DNA of 64,000 bases, taken from positions 929,189-993,188 of the forward strand of contig BPHJ01000001.1 in assembly GCA_026003475.1 (NCBI GenBank). The letters run 5' to 3'. The notes below the pieces were generated by a model. That model did no database searches, had not been told where the DNA came from, and saw nothing but the letters and a program-made list of their open reading frames with translations. Below are positions 17,445-26,566 of the stretch, piece after piece; the stretch's first letter is position 1; every line of letters starts with the position of its first letter. The stretch comes from Candidatus Kapaibacterium sp. (GTDB taxonomy: Bacteria; Bacteroidota; Ignavibacteria; Kapaibacteriales; NICIL-2). Made by a program: the position numbers and the translations under genes.

Positions 17445-19367
17445 CTATCGAGCTAAGAGCGCATCAATCCGATCACTGGATTCTTCCAGGAAGACATCTG
17501 CTCCAGGGAATCCCACCTCGCGAAATTGAACCACCCCATCGCGGTCAAGGTAGAATTTCGTCGGTATGCCAGTCACTCCAAACCCCGACACAATCTCATC
17601 GTGAAGATCGAGTACGACTGGGAAAGTGTAATCGGGGTTATTGGCAAGAAACTTTTTGACGTGCCCGCTCCGATCATCTACCCGTTCCCAACAGTTGACC
17701 AGCAGAATTTCGACATCAGGATTGTCACGGTATTTTTCGTAGAGCTTCTGCATATAGGGCATTGAAACACGGCATGGACCACACCACGTTGCCCAGAAAT
17801 CAAGCACGACGACTTTCCCTTTGAGTTCACTCAAGCGCCGTTGGTGTCCATCGAGTGAGGTGAGGACAGCATCCCCAAGCTGGAATGTTGTCCCATCATT
17901 CCGACGCATCTGCAGGGTGAGCACAGGTTGATTGAGCATTTCTTGACGCAATCGCCGCAGCTTTGCAGCGCGTGCTTGAAGGCGGAGCTTTTCATACTCG
18001 GCTTTTATCTGTGCTGTGTCATTCGACGATTGGAGAAAGCGCGCCACTGTTTGGTTGAGTGCACGTCCGGTGACAATTGCTTGCCGGGCAACTTTGATAG
18101 CTTCCTCCTTACGACCAGCAGCCATCAGCGCTTCACTGAGGTGCTCGAGCATATCGCCGCTTGCAAAGGGACCAAGGATGCCGATACACGTCTTGAACGC
18201 TTCTATTGCATCATTGCTTTTCCCCATTCGGTAGAGAACATACCCCCACGTGTCGTGGCAGATACCGCGAAGTTCTCGGCGCTGCCAGCGATATTCGCAC
18301 GGTGCGATGTAGCGTGGTTTCTGGTCGAGCCGATCAAACTCAAGCGCACGGGTTGCCCACTCGATGTACTGCTGCGCAAGTTTGAGAAGGGAATCCTGTC
18401 GGACCAAGGTCACTGCAAGCATGTTCAGCAGGGCTGGCGGTGGCGAGGTAGTCACACCCGGTGGAACTGGATATGAGTTGACAGTTTGAATCGCGGCATC
18501 ACCATTTCCCTGCTGGAGATAGTAACCAACCAGGTCCATGTACATTTTCGTAGCCAGCGGGGAACTCGGAAAACGTTCAGCAAATCGGCGAATACGATCA
18601 CGGAATTCTTCCGGGGTGCGCGCGGCTGCACAGAAATTCCGCTCAACTTCTTCGGCAAGTTCGCTCTTTGGGTATTGTTCAGCATACCGTTTCTCAAGCT
18701 GTTCAGCATCGGCATCCCTCCCCAGAAGACGCAGCGCTCGGCTCCGACTCCGAACGTGCATTTCATTGGTTGAGTCCCATGGTAGCTCGATCAAGCGTTG
18801 GAGAGTTTGCTCCAACTCCGTTTGGTCAATTTCCTTTCGATCAAAACGAACGCCGACGTATGTGAACTTCGTCGGCAGATGGTCTGGGTCGGTCTCAAGG
18901 GAGCGCTGCAGCAAATGGTAGGCCCGATCGAGGTCTGCGCGACGCGTGATCTGCTGCAGTCCGCTATTGCCGAGGTAGGAAACCGCCTGTCGGAAATACG
19001 CACCTGCGACCGGTTCCCCATCCTGATAGATGATTGCATCCCACATTGCACTGCGCGCATCATCATACTCTCGACCGCTCACGACTCGAAAAAGGAGGAA
19101 CACCGCATCCGACGGAATCGCTCGAAGTTGGCCGCGATAGGTTTTTCCACTTCGAACCAGTGGGACATCCAGTGCTGTTGGATAGAATCGCCGATCATCA
19201 AAGGCATAAATGCAGACCCAAATTGAATCGGGTTCGCTGAAGTAGTCAGGATCAGCCACGTAGGTGAAGCTCAGCGATCCACCGCGTTGTGGTTTGGAGG
19301 GTTCGAAACGGAGCTCGCCTGCGGTAAGCAGCGTTGCAGCCAGGAAAATTATCCAGAGTGTCATCAT
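17445..19367 (-). CDS. TPR-containing TlpA-like thioredoxin protein
   Basis: 640 residues. A signal sequence (MMTLWIIFLAATLLTAG) precedes a beta-sandwich-like region (~20-130), TPR-like helical repeats (~130-470) and a C-terminal thioredoxin-fold domain (~496-640) with FWATWCGPCRVSMPYM, the CxxC active site of TlpA/ResA-like envelope disulfide reductases, plus the cis-Pro loop VTGIPTKFYLD. It likely reduces or monitors thiols outside the cytoplasm. Its ATG overlaps the rnc stop by four bases, so it is the last gene of the fatty-acid operon. Confidence 0.85.
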   Translation of the reverse strand: MMTLWIIFLAATLLTAGELRFEPSKPQRGGSLSFTYVADPDYFSEPDSIWVCIYAFDDRRFYPTALDVPLVRSGKTYRGQLRAIPSDAVFLLFRVVSGREYDDARSAMWDAIIYQDGEPVAGAYFRQAVSYLGNSGLQQITRRADLDRAYHLLQRSLETDPDHLPTKFTYVGVRFDRKEIDQTELEQTLQRLIELPWDSTNEMHVRSRSRALRLLGRDADAEQLEKRYAEQYPKSELAEEVERNFCAAARTPEEFRDRIRRFAERFPSSPLATKMYMDLVGYYLQQGNGDAAIQTVNSYPVPPGVTTSPPPALLNMLAVTLVRQDSLLKLAQQYIEWATRALEFDRLDQKPRYIAPCEYRWQRRELRGICHDTWGYVLYRMGKSNDAIEAFKTCIGILGPFASGDMLEHLSEALMAAGRKEEAIKVARQAIVTGRALNQTVARFLQSSNDTAQIKAEYEKLRLQARAAKLRRLRQEMLNQPVLTLQMRRNDGTTFQLGDAVLTSLDGHQRRLSELKGKVVVLDFWATWCGPCRVSMPYMQKLYEKYRDNPDVEILLVNCWERVDDRSGHVKKFLANNPDYTFPVVLDLHDEIVSGFGVTGIPTKFYLDRDGVVQFREVGFPGADVFLEESSDRIDALLAR

Positions 19368-20224
19368 CGGAGGTATTCCTCAGGATCAGTAGTCGGGGTG
19401 GAACGACTGGTCAAATATTCAAGCGCTTGGCGTGCGGCATTTTGTTCAGCTTCTTTTTTGCTCCGTCCAGTGCCGATGCCAGCGCTGGCACTACCGACGT
19501 AAACTGCGACGGTGAATTGCTTTTCATGATCGGGTCCGCTCTCTTCGATCACGCGATATTGAGGTGCGCTGTAGCCGCGAGCCTGGACGTGTTCGAGCAG
19601 CAGACTTTTGAAATTGGTGTCGTGCATAACACGTTCCTCAAGCATGAGAGGAAGCAAGCGCTCCTCGATGAACGTTCGGGCTTGTTCGAAACCGCGGTCC
19701 AAATACACAGCAGCGATCAATGCTTCGACAGCGTCGGCAAGGACCGACTCATTTCCCTTTGCAAGCACGGCAGCCGCACTATAACTCATGAGCATGAACT
19801 CATCCAGATGCAGCTTGCGGGCACAAATCGCCAGGGAGCGCTTGTTGACAAGCCATGAGCGCATCTTGGTCAGTTCTCCCTCGGCAACATCTTCGTGGTG
19901 ATGGAACAGATATTCGGCAATCACCATACCCAAAATGGCATCACCTAAAAACTCGAGGCGTTCGTTCGATTGTACCGTTGGATCATTTTTGACTTGGAGA
20001 TAGGAGCGGTGCGTGAGTGCTTCTTCGTAGAGTGCCGCTTGATTGATACTCACTCCAAGCACTTCTTCCAATGCTGCACGGCGCTCCCCGACAATATGTT
20101 CGACAGGTCGTCTCGACTTTCGCCGTAGAGTCTCCATGCGTCGGACGGTGAACCGTACCAGCCCACCATAGAGGCGACGCATAATATCAGCAACAGGAAT
20201 CTCTCGTTTTCGGAAGCTACGCAT
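19364..20224 (-). CDS. rnc: Ribonuclease III
   Basis: Cleaves double-stranded RNA in rRNA and mRNA processing. 286 residues from ATG 20224 (MRSFRKREIPV), chosen because it lies four bases after the fabF stop; the open frame extends upstream into fabF. The signature NERLEFLGDAIL, the downstream catalytic segment LADAVEALIAAVYLD and a C-terminal dsRNA-binding domain (HVQARGYSAPQY, GIGTGRSKKEAEQNAARQAL) are present. An N-terminal extension of ~45 basic residues makes it longer than E. coli RNase III. Confidence 0.96.
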   Translation of the reverse strand: MRSFRKREIPVADIMRRLYGGLVRFTVRRMETLRRKSRRPVEHIVGERRAALEEVLGVSINQAALYEEALTHRSYLQVKNDPTVQSNERLEFLGDAILGMVIAEYLFHHHEDVAEGELTKMRSWLVNKRSLAICARKLHLDEFMLMSYSAAAVLAKGNESVLADAVEALIAAVYLDRGFEQARTFIEERLLPLMLEERVMHDTNFKSLLLEHVQARGYSAPQYRVIEESGPDHEKQFTVAVYVGSASAGIGTGRSKKEAEQNAARQALEYLTSRSTPTTDPEEYLR

Positions 20225-20228
20225 AGTG

Positions 20229-21476
20229 CTACTGCTCGTATCGCCGAAAGCACAGGGTGACGTTATGACCACCGAATCCGAACGAATTGGTCAGTGCCGC
20301 ATCGAGTGTACGAGGCTCGGGGACATTGGGAACATAGTTGAGGTCACACTCTGGATCGGGTACGGTGTAGTTGATCGTTGGTGGACAGATTTGGTGGTAC
20401 AGTGCCAACACAGTGACAATAGCTTCCACCGCACCAGCTGCACCGAGGAGATGACCGGTCATGGATTTGGTCGAACTGACGGCAAGTCGATAGGCATGGT
20501 CACCGAATACCGTCTTGATTGCTTCGGTTTCGTTTTTATCGTTGTAGGGCGTCGAGGTGCCATGGGCGTTGATGTAGCCGATTTCCTCCGGTGCAAGGTG
20601 CGCATCTTCCAGACACAGTCGCATCGAACGCACTGCACCTTCACCACCTGGCGGAGGCGCAGTGATGTGATATGCATCGTCGGTTAATCCAAAACCGACG
20701 AGTTCGGCATAAATTCGTGCGTTCCGTCGGAGTGCATGGTCGAGTGTTTCCAGAACTAATGCGCCACCGCCTTCGCCCATGACAAAACCATCGCGTTCAG
20801 CATCGAAGGGACGACTGGCTTTCTCGGGTTCATCGTTCCGCGTCGAGAGAGCTTTCATTGCGTTGAAGCCTCCAATTCCCATCGGACAGATCACCGCTTC
20901 GCTACCGCCAACAATCATCACGTCAACACAACCACGCTCAAGCAACATAGCGCCATCAGCGATTGCGTGCGCGCTGGTAGCACAAGCACTCACGGTTCCA
21001 TAGTTCGGACCGCGAAACTTCCAGCGAATGGCAATATAACCGGCTGCAATGTCCGATATCAGCATGGGAATGAAAAATGGAGAAATGCGGTCGGGTTTGC
21101 CTCCATGCTGGTAGAGCAACTCCTGCTGACGATGATACGTCCACATTCCACCGATACCGCTACCGAAGACAACGCCGACTCGATCGCCATCGAGGTTCCC
21201 ATTCAGCAGGGCAGCATCCTCGAGCGCCATCGCGACCGAGGATAGGGCATATTGCGTGAACAGGTCCATGCGCTGCACTTCCTTCCGCGTCAAATGAAGC
21301 AGCGGATCATACCCCTTGACCTCACACGCGAAGCGGGTTTCGTAGTCACTTGCATCGAACTTGGTGATTGGGCCAGCACCGCTTTTCCCAGCGAGCATGT
21401 TTTCCCACATCTCCGCAACAGAATTACCGACAGGCGTTACTGCTCCCATGCCGGTAACGACGATACGGCGACGCAC
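20229..21476 (-). CDS. fabF: 3-oxoacyl-[ACP] synthase II
   Basis: Elongating condensing enzyme of type II fatty-acid synthesis. 415 residues, start GTG 21476 supported by a strong GGAGGTGA five bases upstream. The nucleophile is C165 (VSACATSAH); the two active-site His lie in NAHGTSTPYNDKNE and KSMTGHLLGAAG. It follows acpP, as in many fab operons. Confidence 0.98.
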   Translation of the reverse strand: MRRRIVVTGMGAVTPVGNSVAEMWENMLAGKSGAGPITKFDASDYETRFACEVKGYDPLLHLTRKEVQRMDLFTQYALSSVAMALEDAALLNGNLDGDRVGVVFGSGIGGMWTYHRQQELLYQHGGKPDRISPFFIPMLISDIAAGYIAIRWKFRGPNYGTVSACATSAHAIADGAMLLERGCVDVMIVGGSEAVICPMGIGGFNAMKALSTRNDEPEKASRPFDAERDGFVMGEGGGALVLETLDHALRRNARIYAELVGFGLTDDAYHITAPPPGGEGAVRSMRLCLEDAHLAPEEIGYINAHGTSTPYNDKNETEAIKTVFGDHAYRLAVSSTKSMTGHLLGAAGAVEAIVTVLALYHQICPPTINYTVPDPECDLNYVPNVPEPRTLDAALTNSFGFGGHNVTLCFRRYEQ

Positions 21477-21564
21477 AACTCACCTCCACCGAAGAGGAAC
21501 AACACGAATGCCGGTGCACCGTGCCCCTTGGCAGATGCACCGGCACATCCGATCACCGATAACG

Positions 21565-21810
21565 CTACGCTTCCGCACCGGTTTTCGATTCCAGGTAGCT
21601 AATTGCATCCCCGACGGTCTGGATTTTTTCAGCGTCGCTATCTTCGATGGTAATGTTGAAGGCGCGCTCGAATTCCATGATCAACTCGACGGTATCGAGC
21701 GAATCAGCGCCAAGATCTTTGGTGAACGACGCCGATGGAGTCACTTGGCTTTCTTCGACACCAAGCTTGTTGACGATGATTTCCTTGACCTTTTCAGCAA
21801 CTGCTGACAT
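21565..21810 (-). CDS. acpP: Acyl carrier protein
   Basis: 81 residues, acidic, with the phosphopantetheine-bearing serine S37 in [12 protein letters not shown]. The start [11 protein letters not shown] at 21810 is the family-like one; upstream in-frame sequence (to 21960) lies in the fabG-acpP gap and fabG itself and is not coding here. It lies between fabG and fabF, the canonical position. Confidence 0.98.
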   Translation of the reverse strand: MSAVAEKVKEIIVNKLGVEESQVTPSASFTKDLGADSLDTVELIMEFERAFNITIEDSDAEKIQTVGDAISYLESKTGAEA

Positions 21811-21862
21811 AGGACAGACCTCAAAAAATGTGAAACAAAACGAACGGATATTCGACCTGTTG

Positions 21863-22612
21863 CTACGGCAGCATAACCATACCACCGTCAACAGCGAATG
21901 TTTGCCCGGTAATATACCGTGCCTGTTCGGACAGCAAAAATGCAACAACGGCAGCCACATCGTCGCCGGTCCCGGGCCGTCCGAGCGGAATCGAGCGAAG
22001 AAGTGCTTGCTGTTGTTCTTCGGTTAGCTTGCCAGTCATCTCAGTTTCGATGTACCCAGGTGCGATACAGTTGACCAGTATGTTGCGTGAGGCAAGTTCA
22101 CGTGCAACCGACTTTGTAAAAGCGATCACTCCTGCTTTCGATGCGGCATAGTTCGCCTGGCCTGCATTCCCCGTGATGCCAACGACGGAGCTGATGTTGA
22201 TGATCCGCCCGTTGCGCTGTGAGAGCATGGGACGGAGTACTGCTTTGGTCATCGCAAAGACACTCCCAAGGTTGGTTGCGATCACGTCGTTCCAATCCTG
22301 CTCACTCATCCGCAACAGGAGCGTATCCTTTGTAATGCCAGCATTGTTGACCAACCCATCAATACGGGAAGATTGTGCCAAAACCGCATCAACCAATCGC
22401 TGACATGCACTGCTATCACGCACGTCGAGCTGGTGGAATGTTACCGATGCCCCCTGCTGGCGCAGTTCATCGGCAATTGCTTCAGCGCGCTGCCCAGAGG
22501 AGTGGTACGTCGCATGGACAACAGCTCCATCCCGTGCTAAGCGACGAACAATTGCTTCGCCGATTCCTCGCGAACCACCAGTAACAATGATGACACTTCC
22601 TGCAAGACTCAT
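21863..22612 (-). CDS. fabG: 3-oxoacyl-[ACP] reductase
   Basis: NADPH-dependent keto reduction in fatty-acid elongation. 249 residues with the SDR cofactor motif [19 protein letters not shown] and the catalytic YAASKAG. Its ATG overlaps the fabD stop (ATGA, 22609-22612), giving translational coupling. Confidence 0.97.
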   Translation of the reverse strand: MSLAGSVIIVTGGSRGIGEAIVRRLARDGAVVHATYHSSGQRAEAIADELRQQGASVTFHQLDVRDSSACQRLVDAVLAQSSRIDGLVNNAGITKDTLLLRMSEQDWNDVIATNLGSVFAMTKAVLRPMLSQRNGRIINISSVVGITGNAGQANYAASKAGVIAFTKSVARELASRNILVNCIAPGYIETEMTGKLTEEQQQALLRSIPLGRPGTGDDVAAVVAFLLSEQARYITGQTFAVDGGMVMLP

Positions 22613-23553
22613 TGGGCTTGAAAGAGATGGTTGAGACGCTGTACATCCTCGTAGGTATCAACCCCGCTCACTTCGACTTCGCTGCCGAGCGTCCGGCGCA
22701 CTAAACCCTGCAGGACGTTCTTCGGACCAATCTCGATGAACCGCCGAATACCATCGTCGTACATCGAGCGTAGGATGGTCGTCCAGCGAACAGGCGCGGT
22801 GAGCTGCTCGATGAGCAGTTGGCGAATTTCGTTAACCGACGTTGTCGCACGACCGGAAGCATTCATGTACACAGGACAACGAGGTTCGGTCATCGAGATT
22901 CGGCTAATTGCTTCCGCAAGCTCCTGACGCGTTGATTCCATCAACGGAGAATGGAATGCTCCACTGACTGGTAGCTCGGTCACCATGCGTGCACCTGCTT
23001 GCTTGAAGTGCGGTAGCAACGCGCGAACCGCATCACGCTCACCACTAATTACCACTTGACCAGGCGAGTTATAGTTTGCCGCAACAACGATACCTTCTGC
23101 TTGACGGCAAATGGTTTCGACATCTGCATCATCGAGCCCAATAATTGCTGCCATCGTGCCCGGTTGCGCCAGTCCAGCTGCATACATCAGCTCTCCGCGC
23201 AAGGAAACCAGTCGTAACGTGTCATCGAAGGAGCAAACACCTGCTGCATAGAGTGCCGAATATTCGCCGAGCGAGTGTCCAGCGACAGCATCACAATGCA
23301 CCGGGGCAAGCGCTGCAAGGATCGCTGCTTCATGCACGAAGAGTGCTGGCTGGGTGTAGCGCGTTTGACGGAGAACTTCTTCCGGACCCGAAAAGCAGAT
23401 ATCGCTGAGGCTGTACCCAAGAATGGCGTCGGCACGCTCAAATATCTGCCGAGCAGACTCACTCGACTGAACCAGAGACGATCCCATGCCGACGTATTGG
23501 GATCCTTGTCCGCTGAACAGAAGTGCAGTTGGAGAGGTTGATAATTGTGCCAT
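22609..23553 (-). CDS. fabD: Malonyl-CoA:ACP transacylase
   Basis: Loads malonate onto ACP. 314 residues; FSGQGSQYVGMG forms the oxyanion-loop region and S94 in AGHSLGEYSAL is the nucleophile; the His lies in VSGAFHSPLM. Coupled to fabG by a four-base overlap and 17 bases after fabH. Confidence 0.97.
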   Translation of the reverse strand: MAQLSTSPTALLFSGQGSQYVGMGSSLVQSSESARQIFERADAILGYSLSDICFSGPEEVLRQTRYTQPALFVHEAAILAALAPVHCDAVAGHSLGEYSALYAAGVCSFDDTLRLVSLRGELMYAAGLAQPGTMAAIIGLDDADVETICRQAEGIVVAANYNSPGQVVISGERDAVRALLPHFKQAGARMVTELPVSGAFHSPLMESTRQELAEAISRISMTEPRCPVYMNASGRATTSVNEIRQLLIEQLTAPVRWTTILRSMYDDGIRRFIEIGPKNVLQGLVRRTLGSEVEVSGVDTYEDVQRLNHLFQAQ

Positions 23554-23570
23554 AACGGTTTCGACTTGAG

Positions 23571-24566
23571 TTATGCTGAATGATCAAGCGACCATCGAAG
23601 CCAGAGACTACCCCAAGTGTACCCTGCACCAAAGCTGGCGAGGATGACATTATCGCCTGGCTTGAGTTTGTTCTGTTGGTGCAGCTCCGAAAGGCAAATC
23701 GGGATTGTCGCTGCTGTTGTGTTACCGTAGCGGTCTATGTTGACCATGACTTTGTCCTTGCTCAGCCCCATTCGCCGAGCTGTGGCATCAATGATGCGCA
23801 AGTTCGCCTGGTGAGGGACTAACCACGCGATGTCCTCTGGCGCAAGGTTATTCTGCTCCATAATTTCCGCGGAGACTTCTGCCATGCCGACCACAGCCGC
23901 TTTGAAAACAGTCTGTCCATCTTGGAAAACGTAGTGCTCTTTGTTCGCAACGGTATCATGGGAAGGTGGACGCAGGCTGCCACCAGCGGGCATGTAGAGA
24001 TACTTGCCGCCTTCGCCATCCATACGAATGATTGCATCCTGAATACCGAGGGATTCATCTGGACTGGGCTCGACGAGAACCACCCCTGCCCCATCCCCAA
24101 AGAGGACACATGTCGCACGGTCGGAAAAATTGATAATCGAACTCATCTTATCTGCTCCGCAGAGCAGGACGTTCTTGGCACCGCCCGATTCGACAAGCTT
24201 GGAAGCAACCCATAAACCATAGACAAAGCCAGAGCACGCGGCATTCAAATCGAATCCCCATGCGTTGACTGCACCGAGTTTTCGCTGAACGTTTGCAGCA
24301 GTCGAGGGGAAAAATTGATCAGGTGTGACGGTGCACACGATGATACACTCGATATCGGCTGGCGTCAAACCACGCTGTGCGAGCACCTGCGTCGCTGCGG
24401 GGACAATCATGTCGGAAGTACCCCCTTCGCGGAGGAATCGCCGTTCAACGATACCTGTTCGCTCCCGAATCCACTCGTCGTTGGTATCGAGAAAGCTGGC
24501 GAACCAGTTGTTATCGAATACATCGGGGGGCACGTAATGTGCCACCGCTGTAATATGTGCTCTCAT
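23571..24566 (-). CDS. fabH: 3-oxoacyl-[ACP] synthase III
   Basis: Starts fatty-acid chains from acyl-CoA and malonyl-ACP. 331 residues with the catalytic Cys C111 (NAACSGFVYG), His in PHQANLRII and Asn in GNTTAATIP. ATG 24566 overlaps the plsX stop by four bases. Confidence 0.97.
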   Translation of the reverse strand: MRAHITAVAHYVPPDVFDNNWFASFLDTNDEWIRERTGIVERRFLREGGTSDMIVPAATQVLAQRGLTPADIECIIVCTVTPDQFFPSTAANVQRKLGAVNAWGFDLNAACSGFVYGLWVASKLVESGGAKNVLLCGADKMSSIINFSDRATCVLFGDGAGVVLVEPSPDESLGIQDAIIRMDGEGGKYLYMPAGGSLRPPSHDTVANKEHYVFQDGQTVFKAAVVGMAEVSAEIMEQNNLAPEDIAWLVPHQANLRIIDATARRMGLSKDKVMVNIDRYGNTTAATIPICLSELHQQNKLKPGDNVILASFGAGYTWGSLWLRWSLDHSA

Positions 24567-25600
24567 GCAGTCGTCGGCGATAGTGCTGACTGAGGTGTTG
24601 TCAATGCCTGTTCGATTCGCTCGTTGATCCGGAGTCGGTGCATCTCCCAGGCACGAATGATCATGTTCTTGATCGCCAACGGCGATGATTTCCCATGACC
24701 GATGATGACAATGCCGCGCACACCAAGCAATGGAACGCCACCATACTTTTGGTAATCGAAATCGGCAAGGGCACGCCGCAGGAATGGTGCCAACAGCCCG
24801 ACCATCACCTTTTTCAGCAAACTCTTCTGGCTATATGCTCGGAGCACAGCTTTGAGCATCGGCATGATGCTTTCGGCAAATTTGAGAACAACGTTACCGA
24901 CGAATCCATCGCAAACAATCACATCGGCGATACCACGGAAAATATCGCGTCCCTCAACGTTGCCGATGAAGTTGAGCGAACTTTTGCGATAGAGTTCATG
25001 CGCGTGTCGGACGGTCTCGGTACCTTTTGTTTCCTCTTCGCCAATATTGAGAAGCCCAATGCGCGGCTTAGGAATGCCACCGGCAAGCTCAGCATAGATG
25101 CTTCCCATCACACCGAACTCATAGAGAAACTGCGGCTTGACTTCTGCATTTGCACCGACATCGAGCACCAAGCATGGTCGCCCCGATACTGTCGGGAAAA
25201 ACGCCCCAATTGTTGGACGGCTGACACCGTGGATTCGCCCCAGCAGGAGGGTTGCCGAAGACAGAACTGCGCCTGTGTTGCCAGCCGAGATGAAAGCATC
25301 GGCACGTCCGCTACGAACGCGTTCAAGCCCTCGAACCAAGGATGACTGCGGCTTTGCCCGAACGACGGTTGCTGGATCATCCTCCATCAAGACGATGTCC
25401 TCGGCATGCTCAACTTCGAGAAACGAGGATACATCCTTTGCAGCAGCAACCAATGGTTCCAATGTGGCGGCGTCACCAACAAGGGTGATTGTGTGTTCAA
25501 CGCCATGCAGCCGAAATGTGCGGGATGCCTCAATTGCTCCGGCAACTTCATTGGAAGGCGCAAAGTCGCCCCCCATTGCATCAAGTACTATGCGGAACAT
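24563..25600 (-). CDS. plsX: Phosphate acyltransferase
   Basis: Makes acyl-phosphate from acyl-ACP for phospholipid synthesis. About 345 residues, with the N-terminal MFRIVLDAMGGDFAP typical of PlsX and EAEV-like central segments (VEHAEDIVLMEDDPA, GNVVLKF). The start is ambiguous: ATG 25600 gives the family-like N-terminus, but a GTG at 25609 is also in frame, and the GGGAGGG directly before the ATG is too close to serve it well. Sits between rpmF and fabH, as is widespread. Confidence 0.95.
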   Translation of the reverse strand: MFRIVLDAMGGDFAPSNEVAGAIEASRTFRLHGVEHTITLVGDAATLEPLVAAAKDVSSFLEVEHAEDIVLMEDDPATVVRAKPQSSLVRGLERVRSGRADAFISAGNTGAVLSSATLLLGRIHGVSRPTIGAFFPTVSGRPCLVLDVGANAEVKPQFLYEFGVMGSIYAELAGGIPKPRIGLLNIGEEETKGTETVRHAHELYRKSSLNFIGNVEGRDIFRGIADVIVCDGFVGNVVLKFAESIMPMLKAVLRAYSQKSLLKKVMVGLLAPFLRRALADFDYQKYGGVPLLGVRGIVIIGHGKSSPLAIKNMIIRAWEMHRLRINERIEQALTTPQSALSPTTA

Positions 25601-25639
25601 CCCTCCCACCGATCGTCGGGTTTGTGGTGAGGTTCACCG

Positions 25640-25816
25640 TTAGGCTACTTGGAGAATCCGGCGTCCGTTGTAGTAACCGCACTCGGTACAGACAGCGTGC
25701 GATAACTTAGCCGACCCACAGTTTGGGCATACCGAACTTGCCTTGGGAACAGCTTTGTAGTGGGTTCGCCGCTTGTCACGGCGTGATTTCGAGTGGCGTC
25801 GCTTCGGATTTGGCAT
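25640..25816 (-). CDS. rpmF: 50S ribosomal protein L32
   Basis: A 58-residue protein found by translating the gap between plsX and the YceD gene. It begins MPNPKRRHSKSRRDKRRTH, exactly the L32 style, and carries two zinc-ribbon pairs, CPNC and CTEC. L32 sits in the large ribosomal subunit. The yceD-rpmF-plsX order is conserved across bacteria and ties ribosome and membrane synthesis. Confidence 0.97.
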   Translation of the reverse strand: MPNPKRRHSKSRRDKRRTHYKAVPKASSVCPNCGSAKLSHAVCTECGYYNGRRILQVA

Positions 25817-25861
25817 TGTCCTTTGTCACAATGATGAACATGATGAAAATCAAATCGAGCG

Positions 25862-26395
25862 TTAGCGGAGTTGATTGAGCACCGCCCATGGACCATCACC
25901 ACGGTGGCTGTCGTCGTCCTCGACTCGAGCAGCATTGCCCAATACTGTTTTTGCGTACTCAGCAAATGTCATTGCTCGATATTGTGGTGCTACTCGCTTG
26001 ATCGGCAAGCGAATCGAGAGCTCCTGCGCAATATCGCTGGTGATATCCACGAACGTATCATCGTCGCGGAGCAGGCGCAACGAGTAAGGATCATCTTCAA
26101 TGCGCTGGGCTTGATCGGGGCGACGAAGGAAAAGCTCTGTGTCTTGCATAAACGAAAGCGAGAATTCCGCTTCGATCATTTCCTCAAATGACTCGAGCGA
26201 GTAGTCACACGTCAACTGCGCTGTGCAGCGTGCCGTCAGCGATACCAACAGCTTTTTGCCGACTTTACTCAGCGAGCCTTCGATGTGTACCTGCCCGATG
26301 AATTCGGGGAAAATACCCTCGACTTCAGTAGCAGGAACATCCATCGCAACGGGATGTTCGCCATTTGAAAGACCATTGATCGGGATGCGTACCAT
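25862..26395 (-). CDS. YceD/DUF177 family protein
   Basis: 177 residues. The segment VSLTARCTAQLTCDYSLESF matches the conserved core of DUF177 (family pattern: C.R.L...), and the location directly before rpmF is the classic one. E. coli YceD and plant DUF177 proteins have been linked to 23S rRNA accumulation. Only one of the two usual Cys pairs is obvious. A TATATTTG promoter element lies about 50 bases upstream; this gene leads the fatty-acid operon. Confidence 0.85.
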   Translation of the reverse strand: MVRIPINGLSNGEHPVAMDVPATEVEGIFPEFIGQVHIEGSLSKVGKKLLVSLTARCTAQLTCDYSLESFEEMIEAEFSLSFMQDTELFLRRPDQAQRIEDDPYSLRLLRDDDTFVDITSDIAQELSIRLPIKRVAPQYRAMTFAEYAKTVLGNAARVEDDDSHRGDGPWAVLNQLR

Positions 26396-26441
26396 CGCTC
26401 ATCGCAGCAGGATACACATGAGCAGCTCAAAAAAAGCGCTG

Positions 26442-26449
26442 CAAATATA
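26442..26449 (-). promoter_or_regulatory. -7 element (TATATTTG) upstream of the yceD-rpmF-fab operon
   Basis: On the minus strand the sequence is TATATTTG, matching TAnnTTTG, about 47 bases before the yceD ATG. The nearest upstream TTG is only 14 bases away, less than usual, so the -33 half is weak. The 26396-26566 gap otherwise shows nothing. Confidence 0.45.
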
Positions 26450-26566
26450 CGGCTCTTCGCGCTCAACGAGTGCATCATGGAACGTTTCGAAACTACCCTT
26501 GAGTGGCAGTAAAACTTGTTCCTACCTTCCACGCAGAATGGATGCAGCCACGGCTGTGTGGACTCG

